The notes beneath the pieces were generated by a model, which was given only the letters and a program-made list of their open reading frames with translations, was not told the DNA's origin and searched no databases. A stretch of 64,000 nucleotides of DNA from Geobacter argillaceus (GTDB lineage Bacteria; Desulfobacterota; Desulfuromonadia; Geobacterales; DSM-12255). The translations under genes were made by a program, and so were the position numbers. The DNA lies in NCBI RefSeq assembly GCF_007830735.1, contig NZ_VLLN01000004.1, positions 1 to 64,000 on the forward strand, read 5' to 3'. The first letter of the stretch is position 1. Every line of letters begins with the position of its first letter. Below are positions 8,226 to 17,621 of this stretch, one piece after another.

Positions 8226-9950
8226 ATGTCGAAGAATGCGATCAAGCCCCAGCTGAAGAACCCGTTTGACCCACCTGAGAAAGTCGAATTCACCATCCCG
8301 GGCGAGATCTCCCGGGTGACCGGCGGCTACGAAGAGGCGATGAAGGAGGGGTATGACCTCATCCAGCGCCCTATCAAGTCGGTCAAGATCGATCAGATCG
8401 AAAAACAGCACTTCAAGAAGCGGATGACGGTCTGGGAGCGGCTCAAGGTGCTTTCCGACCAGACTCCCAACGTGCTGTACCAGAACTGGGGCAAGAACCT
8501 GGACGGCGCCTCCCTGGTGACCGCCATCCTCAACATCGGCGGCCGCGACGTGGCGGTGTACGGCCACGACTTCACGGTCCGCGCCGGTTCCATCGACGCC
8601 ACCAACGGCAGCAAACTGGCCCGGCTCTTCAACATGGCCGGCGAGAAGGGGATCCCCCTCATCGGCATGAACGACTCGGCCGGCGCCTTCGTGCCGGCAG
8701 GGGTCGGCGGCCTTGACGGCTACGCCGAGGCGTTCACCGCCCTGCGCAAGATCAGCGGCGTGGTTCCCTCCATCATGTGCATGTTCGGCTTCAATGCCGG
8801 CGGCGGCTCTTACCTGCCGCGTCAGGGGAGCTTTGTCATTCAGCCCAACGACACCTTCTTCGGCCTCACCGGCCCCGGCGTGGTCAAGTCGGTCCTGGGC
8901 GAGGACATCACCCCGGAAGAGCTGGGAGGACCAAAAGTACACGGCAAGTCCGGCGTGGCCGACCTGACCGTGGCCGACGAAGTGGGAGCACTCAGGACCG
9001 CAGTGCGGCTCCTCTCCTACATACCGGACAACAGCGGCGTTGGCGCCCCCTTCCAGGCGACCAGCGACCCGCTCGACCGCAAGACCTGGGAGATCAACAC
9101 CCTGCTGAAGAAGGCCTTCAACTCGCCGACCGGCTTCAATACCCCGTTCGACGTTTCCATCGTCATCCAGCAGATCTGCGACCACGGCGACTATTTCGAG
9201 CTGCAGCCGGAGCGGGCCAAGGAAGCGGTTACCGCCTTCGGTCGTGTGGGCGGACAGGTGGTCGGCTTCGTGGCCAACAACTCGGCGGTCTCCTCCGGCC
9301 AGATCGACTGCGATTCGGCGGTGAAGATCGCCCGCTTTGTCCGCTTCTGCAACATCTACAACATTCCGATCATCTTCATGGAAGACACCACCGGCTTCCT
9401 GCCGGGACGCGAGCAGGAATCCCGCGGCATCGTGCAGGCCGGCCGCTCCATGCTCGATTCCATCGTTGACGTCCGCACGCCGCGGATACTGCTGATCCTG
9501 CGCAACGCCTACGGCGGCGCCTACGCCTCCTATAACAACTACCCCACCGGCGCCGACCTGGTGCTGGCGCTTCCCACTACCCGCCTGGCGGTCATGGGGC
9601 CTGCCGGCAAGGAGTTCGTCTATAAGGACGATCTCCGCAAGATACGCGCCGCCGCTGCCGACCTGGTTAGGAAGGGGACCGAGGAGCGGATCAAGTGCGG
9701 CATGGAAGGGGCTGCCGCCAAGCAGGATGCGGAGAAGGAAGCGGCAGAGTGGCTGAAGGGCCAGGAAACGGCGCTGAACCAGCGGTACGAAAAAGAACTG
9801 ATGAACCCGAAGGAAGGCCTGGCCCTGGGCTCCATCTCCTCCATCGTCATGCCCACCGATCTGCGTCAGGTACTGGGAGAAAACATCGCCTTCCTGATGC
9901 GGCACTACAAGCCGGCACCGATGGGCGGCCCGCAGCGCGAGTTCCACTAA
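8226..9950 (+). CDS. Acyl-CoA carboxylase, carboxyltransferase subunit (probably propionyl-CoA)
   Basis: 574 residues with the two crotonase-like carboxyltransferase halves of AccD5/PccB-type proteins. The oxyanion-hole glycine motifs are visible: [19 protein letters not shown] and [12 protein letters not shown] in the first half, and [24 protein letters not shown] and [10 protein letters not shown] in the second. It transfers the carboxyl group from carboxybiotin to an acyl-CoA. The biotin partner is encoded next, and methylmalonyl-CoA mutase and epimerase follow, so propionyl-CoA to methylmalonyl-CoA is the likely reaction. GGAAGGAAG (8211-8219) is the ribosome site. It is slightly longer than typical PccB (about 510-540 aa), with an N-terminal extension and a lysine/glutamate-rich insert near the C terminus. 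Confidence 0.88.
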   Translation: MSKNAIKPQLKNPFDPPEKVEFTIPGEISRVTGGYEEAMKEGYDLIQRPIKSVKIDQIEKQHFKKRMTVWERLKVLSDQTPNVLYQNWGKNLDGASLVTAILNIGGRDVAVYGHDFTVRAGSIDATNGSKLARLFNMAGEKGIPLIGMNDSAGAFVPAGVGGLDGYAEAFTALRKISGVVPSIMCMFGFNAGGGSYLPRQGSFVIQPNDTFFGLTGPGVVKSVLGEDITPEELGGPKVHGKSGVADLTVADEVGALRTAVRLLSYIPDNSGVGAPFQATSDPLDRKTWEINTLLKKAFNSPTGFNTPFDVSIVIQQICDHGDYFELQPERAKEAVTAFGRVGGQVVGFVANNSAVSSGQIDCDSAVKIARFVRFCNIYNIPIIFMEDTTGFLPGREQESRGIVQAGRSMLDSIVDVRTPRILLILRNAYGGAYASYNNYPTGADLVLALPTTRLAVMGPAGKEFVYKDDLRKIRAAAADLVRKGTEERIKCGMEGAAAKQDAEKEAAEWLKGQETALNQRYEKELMNPKEGLALGSISSIVMPTDLRQVLGENIAFLMRHYKPAPMGGPQREFH

Positions 9951-9963
9951 ATCAACATTCAAT

Positions 9964-10082
9964 AAACACTGAGCAACAGAGCAACGGGGAAAAGGACATA
10001 AAAATTATTCGATAGTCTTAACAGCAAGGCAGTAGTTTGGTTCTTAAGGTTCAAAACTCAGTTGCTCAGTTGCTCTGTGTTT
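9964..10082. repeat. Long imperfect inverted repeat between the two carboxylase genes
   Basis: A 22-base arm at 9964-9985 and its complement at 10061-10082 match at 20 of 22 positions. The two differences are a swapped A/T inside a duplicated GAGCAAC unit. The arms enclose 75 bases. Such a structure between two subunits of one enzyme could set their expression ratio or be a mobile repeat. Confidence 0.7.
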
Positions 10083-10121
10083 TAAGCAAATTTTATATCT
10101 TTGAATTGGAGATAGATACCA

Positions 10122-13001
10122 ATGACCGACCTGTATATGAACAACCCCCTGATTCACCGGGACCGCCAACTGGGCAAATCCCCGTCCGAATGGGTCCGGA
10201 CCTTCGCCTGTGAGGACCTGAAACCCCTCATTGTCTGTCGTGGCCCGATCCGGAAGGAGGCCATGGATGTATTTGAAGAGATGGGGATCTCCCATTACGG
10301 TATCCTCCTCTCGGAGAAGGACTCCATCGTCTACGCCAACGCCCTTGCCCCTGAACTGCGCCAGCTGACCGATTCCACCCGTGTCCACCGCGTGCCCGAC
10401 TATACCGGTGCCAGCAAGGAAGAGCGGGTCGAGCGGATCGGCCAGATCATCCAGATTGCCAAGGACAACAACTACGACTCCGTCTTCGCCGGTTACGGCT
10501 TCATGGCCGAGGATGAGGAGTTCGTTGCCGAGATCGAAAAGGCCGGCCTGTCGTTCATCGGCCCCAATTCCCGGACCCAGGCCGATGCCGGCAAGAAGGA
10601 CGAAGCCAAGCGGACCGCCCTTGCAGTCGGGGTCAGCGTTACGCCGGGGATCAACAACGTCACGGCCCGCACCCTGGTCAGGAAGCACCCGACCCGGGAG
10701 AAGCTGCTGGCCCTGGCAAAGACCGAGGGGATCGAACTCGACGCCAAGCTGCTGAAGGATGCCAAGCTCTCCCTGGAAGACCTGGCTGACGAGATCCTCT
10801 ATGCCTCCTACGAGAAAGGGCTCGACCTCTACTCCATCGAGGAACTGAGTGCCCAGGTACAGATTGAAGTGGAGAACATGTTCAAGGAGTACCCGGGGAG
10901 CAGGATCCGCCTCAAGGCGATCGGCGGCGGCGGCGGCAAGGGTCAGCGGATTCTCGGCGCCTCGCTGTTGACGGCCAAGAACCCGACCGACAAGCAGATC
11001 AAGGAAGCGGCCGCCGAAACCCCGACCCTGGTACGGGAAGTGCTGAACGAGGTCAAGGCCAACGGCGTCGGTGACAACAAAAACGTCCTGGTCGAGCTGA
11101 ACATCGAACAGACCCGCCACAACGAGATCCAGCTGCTGGGGAATGGCGAGTGGTGCGTATCGCTGGGCGGCCGCGACTGCTCCCTGCAGATGCATGAACA
11201 GAAGCTGCTGGAAATCTCCGTGACCCAGGAAGGTCTGGCCCTAGCCATCGAGAAGGCCAAGCAGGCGGGTCGCAAGGCCGAAGTGAAGGCCCTTGAGAGC
11301 GACCTGAAAGTGCTGAAAAGAATGGAGGATGACTCCACCAAGTTCGGCCAGGCCGTGGGGCTCGATTCCGCCTCCACCTTCGAGTGCATCGTTGACCGGG
11401 ACCGCTACTACTTCATGGAGGTAAACACCCGGATACAGGTGGAGCACCGGGTGTCCGAACTCTGCTACTCGCTCAAGTTCACCAACCCCAAGGACAAGAA
11501 CGATTTCTTCATCGTCGAGTCGCTGGTGGAGGCCATGGCCCTGCTGGCACGGCACAAGAAGCGGCTCCCCAAACCGGAGCGGATTCCCCGCTTCAGTGCC
11601 AGCGCCGAGGCCCGCCTCAACGCCACCGATGCGTCACTGTCCCCCCACGCCGGCGGCATGATCCGGTACTGGTCCGCACCGATCGAAGGTGAGATCCGCG
11701 ACGACCAGGGGATCTGCCTGGTAAACCCGGACACCGGCATGTTCATGCGCTACAAGGTGGCCGGCGCCTACGACTCCAACATCGCCCTGCTCCTCACCAA
11801 GGGGGAGGACCGGCTCGCCAGTTACCAGCACCTGGCAAAGGTGCTCGGCAAGACCACGCTCAGGGGCTCCGACCTTGCCACCAACCTGGAATTCCATTAC
11901 GGCCTGGTCAACTGGTTCCTCGGCCAGAACGTCATGGCCAAGCCGACCACCCGTTTTGTCGTGCCGTACCTCACCCTGGTCGGCCAGCTGAAGGAAGAGG
12001 CCGGCAAGCTCGACACGGTGGCGGCATTCATCCAGCTGAAGAAACACTATGCCAAGAAGATGGCCGAGCAGTTCCCGGACGACGCCACCATCGGCAAGAG
12101 CATGTCGCAGATCCTCGACCGCAAGGGAACCCTGGTTACCCGTCCCATGGACAAGCTGCTGGAGGACCCGCACCTCCTCTCCGGCTGGCTCTCCCTCAAC
12201 CGGAACAACTTCACCATGGAGAAGGGGAAGGTGGTCTGGCATGACAACCCCTTTGTCATCCTGGCCGACACCTATGAATACCTGAACATGACCTTCGACC
12301 CATCGGCTCCGGCAGCCGAGGTGATCTGGAACCATGACAACGACCTGCTCCAGAATGGCCTGCGTTTTTATGCTACACTGTCCGAGCGGTTCAAGCTGGG
12401 AATGCATGAGTTTGACAAGCTCTCGTCTCTGCTGGAAAAGGAAAAACCGCAAGTAGGGTTCTCGGCCGAGGAGTGGCTTGAGATACAGTCCGCCCATATG
12501 GGATTCGAGGCCGGCCTGGAACTGCTCGGCATGCTGTTCATCATTGCCGACAACACCAAGTTCTGGGCGTTCAAGGTAGAAGACGACCTTGAGGTCACGA
12601 TCCCCGACTACCTGCACGACGCCGACCTGCAGACCCGGATGAAGAAGGTCCTGGTGCCGCCGCCGGCCACCAAGGCCGACGAGATCGTCGCCATCTGCGG
12701 CGGGATGTATTATGGTCAGGAGGCCCCCGGCCTGCCGCCGTTCACCCAGGAAGGGATGCATTTCGAGAAGGGCCAGGCCCTGTACATCATCGAGGTCATG
12801 AAGATGTTCAACACGGTCCGGGCGACCTTCTCCGGCACCATCGAACGGATTATCATGCAGGGGGCGGACGGCAGCATCGTCCAGAAGGGGCAGCCGCTGT
12901 TCAAGGTCACGCCTGACGAAAAGTTCGTGGAAGTTGACCCGGAAGAGCTCAGGCAGCTCAAGCGGGAAAATACCTTCGCTTATCTGAAGGCAATCATCTA
13001 G
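10122..13001 (+). CDS. Biotin carboxylase fused to biotin carboxyl carrier domain (acyl-CoA carboxylase alpha subunit)
   Basis: 959 residues, much longer than usual fused alpha subunits (about 660 aa). N-terminal biotin-carboxylase domain (residues about 35-200), ATP-grasp domain with the glycine loop LKAIGGGGGKGQRI (near 265) and EVNTRIQVEHRVSEL (near 435), then the BC C-terminal domain. A long linker of roughly 250 residues follows, with no domain I recognise. A biotinyl domain ends the protein, with VMKM (usually AMKM) holding the biotinylated lysine near residue 890. It carboxylates biotin with ATP and bicarbonate and feeds the carboxyltransferase encoded just upstream. The start is supported by GGAG about 9 bases upstream. 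Confidence 0.88.
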   Translation: MTDLYMNNPLIHRDRQLGKSPSEWVRTFACEDLKPLIVCRGPIRKEAMDVFEEMGISHYGILLSEKDSIVYANALAPELRQLTDSTRVHRVPDYTGASKEERVERIGQIIQIAKDNNYDSVFAGYGFMAEDEEFVAEIEKAGLSFIGPNSRTQADAGKKDEAKRTALAVGVSVTPGINNVTARTLVRKHPTREKLLALAKTEGIELDAKLLKDAKLSLEDLADEILYASYEKGLDLYSIEELSAQVQIEVENMFKEYPGSRIRLKAIGGGGGKGQRILGASLLTAKNPTDKQIKEAAAETPTLVREVLNEVKANGVGDNKNVLVELNIEQTRHNEIQLLGNGEWCVSLGGRDCSLQMHEQKLLEISVTQEGLALAIEKAKQAGRKAEVKALESDLKVLKRMEDDSTKFGQAVGLDSASTFECIVDRDRYYFMEVNTRIQVEHRVSELCYSLKFTNPKDKNDFFIVESLVEAMALLARHKKRLPKPERIPRFSASAEARLNATDASLSPHAGGMIRYWSAPIEGEIRDDQGICLVNPDTGMFMRYKVAGAYDSNIALLLTKGEDRLASYQHLAKVLGKTTLRGSDLATNLEFHYGLVNWFLGQNVMAKPTTRFVVPYLTLVGQLKEEAGKLDTVAAFIQLKKHYAKKMAEQFPDDATIGKSMSQILDRKGTLVTRPMDKLLEDPHLLSGWLSLNRNNFTMEKGKVVWHDNPFVILADTYEYLNMTFDPSAPAAEVIWNHDNDLLQNGLRFYATLSERFKLGMHEFDKLSSLLEKEKPQVGFSAEEWLEIQSAHMGFEAGLELLGMLFIIADNTKFWAFKVEDDLEVTIPDYLHDADLQTRMKKVLVPPPATKADEIVAICGGMYYGQEAPGLPPFTQEGMHFEKGQALYIIEVMKMFNTVRATFSGTIERIIMQGADGSIVQKGQPLFKVTPDEKFVEVDPEELRQLKRENTFAYLKAII

Positions 13002-13045
13002 TTTTCATCCGTGAACGTCCGGATGGATACTACCAGGAGGATATC

Positions 13046-13681
13046 GTGAGAAAAGGGAAATTCATCGTTATCGAGGGGATCAGTGGCTCCGGTCAGCAGG
13101 TCAAGGCAGCCATCGTCGCCTTGCACAAGGCCCTGGTCGAACTGAAATACGACGTTGTCGAATGCGCGAACCCTGATTCCGGGCGGGTCAAGGAGTTGGG
13201 CATGGCGTCGATGCTCAACTGGCCGTTCGGGAAAAACGCCCGGGCCGACTTCATGTTCGAAGGCGCAGTACGGACCGAGATCTTCAAGAACATTGTCGAG
13301 CCGGCGTTGCAACAGGACAAGATCGTGCTCTGCAAGCAATCGAGCATCTCCTCGCTGGCCAATGCCTGGGTGAGCGGCTACACGAAGCATTTTGACGTGC
13401 TGCGCCATCTGGACAAGATATCCCGGGGATTCCTTTTCGAAGACGAGATCTACCCAGACCTGACCATCTTCATTGATGTGCCGGCCGAAGAAGCCCATGA
13501 GCGGGTCGAGGATGTGCTGCAGATCCACCACGAGGGTGGCCTCGAATATTATCAGCAGATGCGGGACTTCTATCTCAAGGAAATCCACCGCTGGCGCGGG
13601 GTCAGGGTCGATGCGCCAACGGACCGAGATCCGGACGAGATCACTGCCGAGGCACTGGCTTTGGTTAAGGCCATCCTCTGA
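13046..13681 (+). CDS. Thymidylate-kinase-like protein with degenerate P-loop
   Basis: 211 residues starting with GTG (AGGAGG at 13035-13040). The fold signature is that of dTMP kinase: IVIEG strand at the start, a loop EGISGSGQQ (residues 10-18), LTIFIDVPAEEA, and a final YLKEIHRW. In real Tmk the loop is GxxGxGKS/T; here Gln17-Gln18 replace the Lys-Ser/Thr, so normal phosphate binding should fail. It sits between the biotin carboxylase and the methylmalonyl-CoA mutase genes with short spacers, which suggests a job tied to that pathway rather than to dTTP synthesis. I cannot assign a reaction. Confidence 0.75.
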   Translation: MRKGKFIVIEGISGSGQQVKAAIVALHKALVELKYDVVECANPDSGRVKELGMASMLNWPFGKNARADFMFEGAVRTEIFKNIVEPALQQDKIVLCKQSSISSLANAWVSGYTKHFDVLRHLDKISRGFLFEDEIYPDLTIFIDVPAEEAHERVEDVLQIHHEGGLEYYQQMRDFYLKEIHRWRGVRVDAPTDRDPDEITAEALALVKAIL

Positions 13682-13711
13682 CCCACATTCACAGCTTTAT
13701 GAAATGCCCTT

Positions 13712-13770
13712 ACATCCCCTTTTCCCTGCCGGCATTGCGGTTGATTCGCGGTTAGGGGTAAAGGGGATGT
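13712..13770. repeat. Long-range inverted repeat before the mutase gene
   Basis: ACATCCCCTTT (13712-13722) is perfectly complementary to AAAGGGGATGT (13760-13770); the inner CCCT/AGGG bases can extend the pairing. It lies in the 120-base gap between the Tmk-like gene and the mutase gene. Function unknown; no T-run, so not a typical terminator. Confidence 0.6.
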
Positions 13771-13801
13771 TTGTCATTTATCGCCATCGAAGGAGAACGC
13801 T

Positions 13802-15457
13802 ATGAGCATCGTTGACAAGAAAAAGAGCTGGCAGGAAACCGTTGTTGCCAAGAATATTGCCAAGGCCCCGGAAAGAAAGCCGCGCTTTCTTACTTCCTCC
13901 AACATCGAAATGGACCGTTGTTTCGCGCCGGAATTCGAGTATCCGGGCTATGACGAACAGCTGGGCTTCCCCGGCCAATACCCGTTCACCCGCGGCGTGC
14001 AGCCGACCATGTACCGGGGCCGTTTCTGGACCATGCGCCAGTATGCCGGGTTTGGCACCGCCAGGGAGTCGAACGAGCGCTACAAGTACCTGCTAAACGC
14101 CGGCCAGACGGGCCTGTCCGTTGCGTTCGACCTGCCGACCCAGATGGGATACGACTCCGACCACGGCATGAGCCAGGGCGAAGTCGGCAAGGTCGGGGTG
14201 GCCATCGACTCGCTGGCCGACATGGAGGTCTTGTTTGACGGCATTCCGCTGGATAAGGTCTCCACCTCCATGACCATCAACTCCACGGCGGCGATCCTCC
14301 TGGCCATGTACATCGCCGTGGCCGAAAAGCAGGGGGTCTCGCCGGACAAGATCTCCGGCACCATCCAGAATGACATCCTCAAGGAGTACATGGCCCGCGG
14401 CACCTACATCTACCCCCCCAAGGAGTCGATGCGGATCATCACCGACATCTTTGCCTACTGCAAGGACCATGTGCCCAAGTGGAACACCATCTCCATCTCC
14501 GGCTACCACATCCGCGAAGCCGGCTCCTCGGCGGTACAGGAGGTGGCCTTCACCCTGGCGGACGGCATCGCTTATGTGGAAGCCGCCGTCAAGGCCGGGC
14601 TGGATGTTGACGAGTTTGCCCCGCGGCTGGCCTTCTTCTTCAACGCCCACAACAACCTGCTGGAAGAGGTGGCCAAGTTCCGGGCGGCCCGTCGCATGTG
14701 GGCCCGGATCATGAAAGATCGCTTCAAGGCCAAGGACCCCAAGTCCCTGATGCTCCGTTTCCATACCCAGACTGCCGGCTGCACCCTCACGGCCCAGCAG
14801 CCGGACAACAACATCATGCGGGTCACCATCCAGGCCCTGGCCGCAGTGCTGGGCGGCACCCAGTCGCTCCACACCAACTCCCGGGACGAGGCCTTGGCCC
14901 TCCCCACCGAGGACTCGGTGCGGATCGCCCTGCGCACCCAGCAGGTCATTGCCTACGAATCCGGGGCTGCCGACTCCATAGACCCGCTGGCCGGAAGTTT
15001 CCTGGTGGAATCCCTCACTGACCAGATCGAGCAGGCTGCCACGGCCTACATCGAAAAGATCGACCAGTTGGGCGGTGCAGTGGAGGCGATTTCCCGCGGT
15101 TTCCAGCAGAAGGAGATCCAGGATTCGGCCTATGCCTACCAGAAGGGGATCGAGACCAACGACATGATCATCGTCGGCGTCAACAAGTTCACCGTCGAGA
15201 ACGAGACCGCACCGGAACTGCTTAAGGTCAAGGAGGAAGTGGAAATCGCCCAGAAGAAGGGGCTTGCCGAAACGAAGGCCGGGCGCGACGAAGCCACGGT
15301 AAAGACGACCCTTGCCGAGTTGGAGTCGGTAGCCAGGGGGACGGATAACGTCATGCCGGCAATTCTGGCAGCGGTCAAAAGCTACGCCACCCTGGGTGAA
15401 ATCGCCGACGTCTTCCGTGGTGTTTTCGGCAAGCATACGGAGACGGTAGTTCTTTAA
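13802..15457 (+). CDS. Methylmalonyl-CoA mutase, catalytic (large-domain) subunit
   Basis: 551 residues matching the substrate-binding TIM-barrel part of the mutase: [25 protein letters not shown], here [13 protein letters not shown] and WTMRQYAG, then [34 protein letters not shown] and [15 protein letters not shown]. The cobalamin-binding DxHxxG domain is absent, so this is a two-subunit form in which a separate B12 subunit, not present in this window, is needed. It interconverts methylmalonyl-CoA and succinyl-CoA, linking propionate to the TCA cycle. GAAGGAGAACGCT precedes the ATG. The next gene is the epimerase. Confidence 0.92.
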   Translation: MSIVDKKKSWQETVVAKNIAKAPERKPRFLTSSNIEMDRCFAPEFEYPGYDEQLGFPGQYPFTRGVQPTMYRGRFWTMRQYAGFGTARESNERYKYLLNAGQTGLSVAFDLPTQMGYDSDHGMSQGEVGKVGVAIDSLADMEVLFDGIPLDKVSTSMTINSTAAILLAMYIAVAEKQGVSPDKISGTIQNDILKEYMARGTYIYPPKESMRIITDIFAYCKDHVPKWNTISISGYHIREAGSSAVQEVAFTLADGIAYVEAAVKAGLDVDEFAPRLAFFFNAHNNLLEEVAKFRAARRMWARIMKDRFKAKDPKSLMLRFHTQTAGCTLTAQQPDNNIMRVTIQALAAVLGGTQSLHTNSRDEALALPTEDSVRIALRTQQVIAYESGAADSIDPLAGSFLVESLTDQIEQAATAYIEKIDQLGGAVEAISRGFQQKEIQDSAYAYQKGIETNDMIIVGVNKFTVENETAPELLKVKEEVEIAQKKGLAETKAGRDEATVKTTLAELESVARGTDNVMPAILAAVKSYATLGEIADVFRGVFGKHTETVVL

Positions 15458-15470
15458 ATTCCTGAAACAT

Positions 15471-15522
15471 AAGACGCGAGACGTACGACGTGACACGCTG
15501 TTACGTCTGGCGTCTCGCGTTT
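15471..15522. repeat. Imperfect inverted repeat with GACG-rich arms
   Basis: ACGCGAGACG (15474-15483) pairs perfectly with CGTCTCGCGT (15511-15520), and short ACGT-rich flanks extend the pairing. It fills the gap between mutase and epimerase. The repeated GACG/ACGT wording recalls the GAGCAAC-type repeat at 9964: each is a simple-word inverted repeat placed between genes of the same operon. Confidence 0.6.
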
Positions 15523-15549
15523 CACATCTGACGCTGTACCGGAGGTATC

Positions 15550-15954
15550 ATGCTTTCCAAGATCAACCACATCGGCATTGCCGTGCAATCCATCGACGAA
15601 ACCCTCCCCTTCTATCGCGACAACCTGGGCATGACCTGTGCCGGCCTGGAGGACGTCGCCGAACAGAAGGTGAGGGTCGCCATGCTCGCCATCGGCGCAT
15701 CGAAGATCGAACTGCTGGAACCGACGTCACCGGACAGCCCGGTGGCTACGTTCCTGGAAAAGAACGGTCCCGGTATCCACCACATCGCCTATGAGGTTGC
15801 CGACATCGAGGCTGCAATCGCCAGGCTCCAGCAGGACGGCGTCAGGATGATCGATACCGTGCCGAGAAACGGCGCCCATGGCACAAAAATCGCTTTTGTG
15901 CACCCCAAAAGCAGCTCAGGTGTTCTGACCGAGCTTTGCCAGTCAGGGCACTAA
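15550..15954 (+). CDS. mce: Methylmalonyl-CoA epimerase
   Basis: 134 residues, typical length. Vicinal-oxygen-chelate (glyoxalase-like) fold with two repeats: KINHIGIAVQSIDETLPFYRD (metal ligand H7) and GPGIHHIAYEVADIEAAI, with LLEPTSPDSPVATFL between. Ends FVHPKSSSGVLTELCQ, carrying the last Glu ligand. It epimerises (R)- and (S)-methylmalonyl-CoA between the carboxylase and mutase steps. GGAGG at 15541-15545 is the ribosome site. It completes the operon begun at 8226. Confidence 0.95.
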   Translation: MLSKINHIGIAVQSIDETLPFYRDNLGMTCAGLEDVAEQKVRVAMLAIGASKIELLEPTSPDSPVATFLEKNGPGIHHIAYEVADIEAAIARLQQDGVRMIDTVPRNGAHGTKIAFVHPKSSSGVLTELCQSGH

Positions 15955-16090
15955 CGATAGATTCTCTTCGTAAACTCAACTGGCTAGCTCCGGAGACCTT
16001 CGCTTCCAACCAGCATCACCCGGACCTGCGCCATCAGGTAACGACCCGCCTCCCCGCTATTGGCCACAAACCATGGCAACCTGAATAAAG

Positions 16091-16124
16091 AAAAAGGCGC
16101 CTCCCTGTTGAGTCAGGAGGCGCC
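16091..16124 (-). terminator. Rho-independent terminator of the porin gene
   Basis: On the reverse strand GGCGCCTCC (16124-16116) pairs with GGAGGCGCC (16104-16096) and is followed by TTTTT (16095-16091). It lies about 35 bases past the porin stop. Confidence 0.85.
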
Positions 16125-16157
16125 GAATCACTGCATTTCAATCGTTATCAGATTATT

Positions 16158-17495
16158 CTAGAAGAAGTAATAAAGCGCCAGACGCCCCACATTGGCATGG
16201 CCTGAATCAGAAGTTCCTACAGAATTATTACCGTACTGCGTGTTGAGGTTCTGGTACTCAGCGGCAACCCTTACCGCCGCATTCAGATCATAGGCGACAT
16301 TGGCAAAGACCTGGGAGAATGACTTTTCAAAATTGCTGATTCCTGCATAGCTGGCATAGTTGTAGGCGTTTCTCTTGCCGTACCCGGCGGTGATCCCCAG
16401 ATCCTGCGTCGGGTAGAAGATCACTTGACCGAACAGGCCGTACCCCTTGGCGGGAGCAAAGTTCTTAGTTACCGTGCCGGCGGTCGCGCCAATTCCACCA
16501 GAGGAGTTCAGGTTGGCCGCCATGTAGGCCTGCCCTTCAAATGAAGCGGTCATGGTCCGGTTCTTACCGTCTTTTGATTTCAGAACAGGGACAAACGTGT
16601 AGAAACCGTACCCCCAGTTATCCACTCGACTTGAAGCTCCCGCAACGTCCTGGTTGCCGTAGAGCCCGAACACACCGGCGGTCAACGAATTCATCGGCAG
16701 ACCGTAATAGCCCGGGGAGACCCCGAGGGCATTGCTGACCAGCATCGCCTGGCCGGCCATGTTCACCATCGACCCCCAGGAATCACCGGTGGTTCCGGTT
16801 TGGGCATTCGAATCCTGTACCGGGTTCTGCACGCCAGCCACCAGTTTCAGGGCCGTGCCGGCACCGAGGTCCACCTTCTGGGTCACACGAATCTGTGGCA
16901 CCCTGGGATTGTTTGGTGCTCCAGTGTTTGCCCCGGAACCGAAATCAACTGTCGAACCAACAATCGGACCGAAAATGTCGTACGCCTGGCCGAACAGTAC
17001 CTGGGTATTGGCCCAATCCAGGGTCGCATTTGCGAGGCGCAGCCTCATTGTAGCGGACTGGTTTGCAGCCTGGCTGGGTGCGCCTTGTCCGTAGAAATCC
17101 GCCTCTATGAGGGCGCCAGTTTTGGCCCCGAGAAACGTGGGCCCGGCGACCTTGAACCAGATGCGCGATTGGCGGGCGGTAAAGATTGACTGGTCCTGCT
17201 GTGCAGCAACGGAACTGCTCTTGGGCATGCCTGGTTGCAACGCTCCGAGGGCTCCATTGTTCCCGAAGTTAGACGAGTTATAGGCATAATCAAGCTTTAC
17301 AAAGCCGCCAATCGAGAGATCGAATTTGCTCTTTACCGGGGAGCCCATCTTGCCGTAAATACCGGGTGCCACCTCACAGTTTGGCTGAAAATCGCAGTTG
17401 TACACCGGTGGTGCAACCTGTGGAACTTCCTGGCTCAGGGCCGGAGACGCAAGCAACAAACTGGTAGCAACCGAAACCGATATCTTTTTAAGCAT
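16158..17495 (-). CDS. Outer-membrane porin-like beta-barrel protein
   Basis: 445 residues from ATG 17495, placed by AGGAGG (complement of 17501-17506); a GTG two codons earlier lies inside that site and is rejected. A signal peptide (MLKKISVSVATSLLLASPALS) precedes a mature part rich in alternating aromatic strands, for example FDLSIGGFVKLDYAYNSS and SRIWFKVAGPTFLG, and the protein ends RLALYYFF with the terminal Phe that outer-membrane barrels need for insertion. It resembles the DcaP/Geobacter-type porin group. The permeant is unknown. It is transcribed alone, with its own terminator. Confidence 0.8.
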   Translation of the reverse strand: MLKKISVSVATSLLLASPALSQEVPQVAPPVYNCDFQPNCEVAPGIYGKMGSPVKSKFDLSIGGFVKLDYAYNSSNFGNNGALGALQPGMPKSSSVAAQQDQSIFTARQSRIWFKVAGPTFLGAKTGALIEADFYGQGAPSQAANQSATMRLRLANATLDWANTQVLFGQAYDIFGPIVGSTVDFGSGANTGAPNNPRVPQIRVTQKVDLGAGTALKLVAGVQNPVQDSNAQTGTTGDSWGSMVNMAGQAMLVSNALGVSPGYYGLPMNSLTAGVFGLYGNQDVAGASSRVDNWGYGFYTFVPVLKSKDGKNRTMTASFEGQAYMAANLNSSGGIGATAGTVTKNFAPAKGYGLFGQVIFYPTQDLGITAGYGKRNAYNYASYAGISNFEKSFSQVFANVAYDLNAAVRVAAEYQNLNTQYGNNSVGTSDSGHANVGRLALYYFF

Positions 17496-17621
17496 AGCCA
17501 CCTCCTGATTTCATTGTTAAAAGTAGTGTGGAATAATGCCATTAACAAATCCCCGCGGTGTCTCGTTGCATTAGCTTGTGATGTTTCACCTCCTTGTTTT
17601 TCTGTAACGTGCGGGCCAGAT

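Noticed and set aside
8196-9962. Very long reverse-strand open frame opposite the carboxyltransferase gene
   Set aside because: Shadow of a GC-rich real gene; its translation is His/Gly/Asp-rich without domains. Similar shadows lie opposite most long genes here.
17587-17600. Strong Shine-Dalgarno-like AAGGAGGTG on the reverse strand between lipoprotein and porin genes
   Set aside because: No ATG/GTG with a sensible coding frame follows at the right distance; only a nine-codon frame further on.
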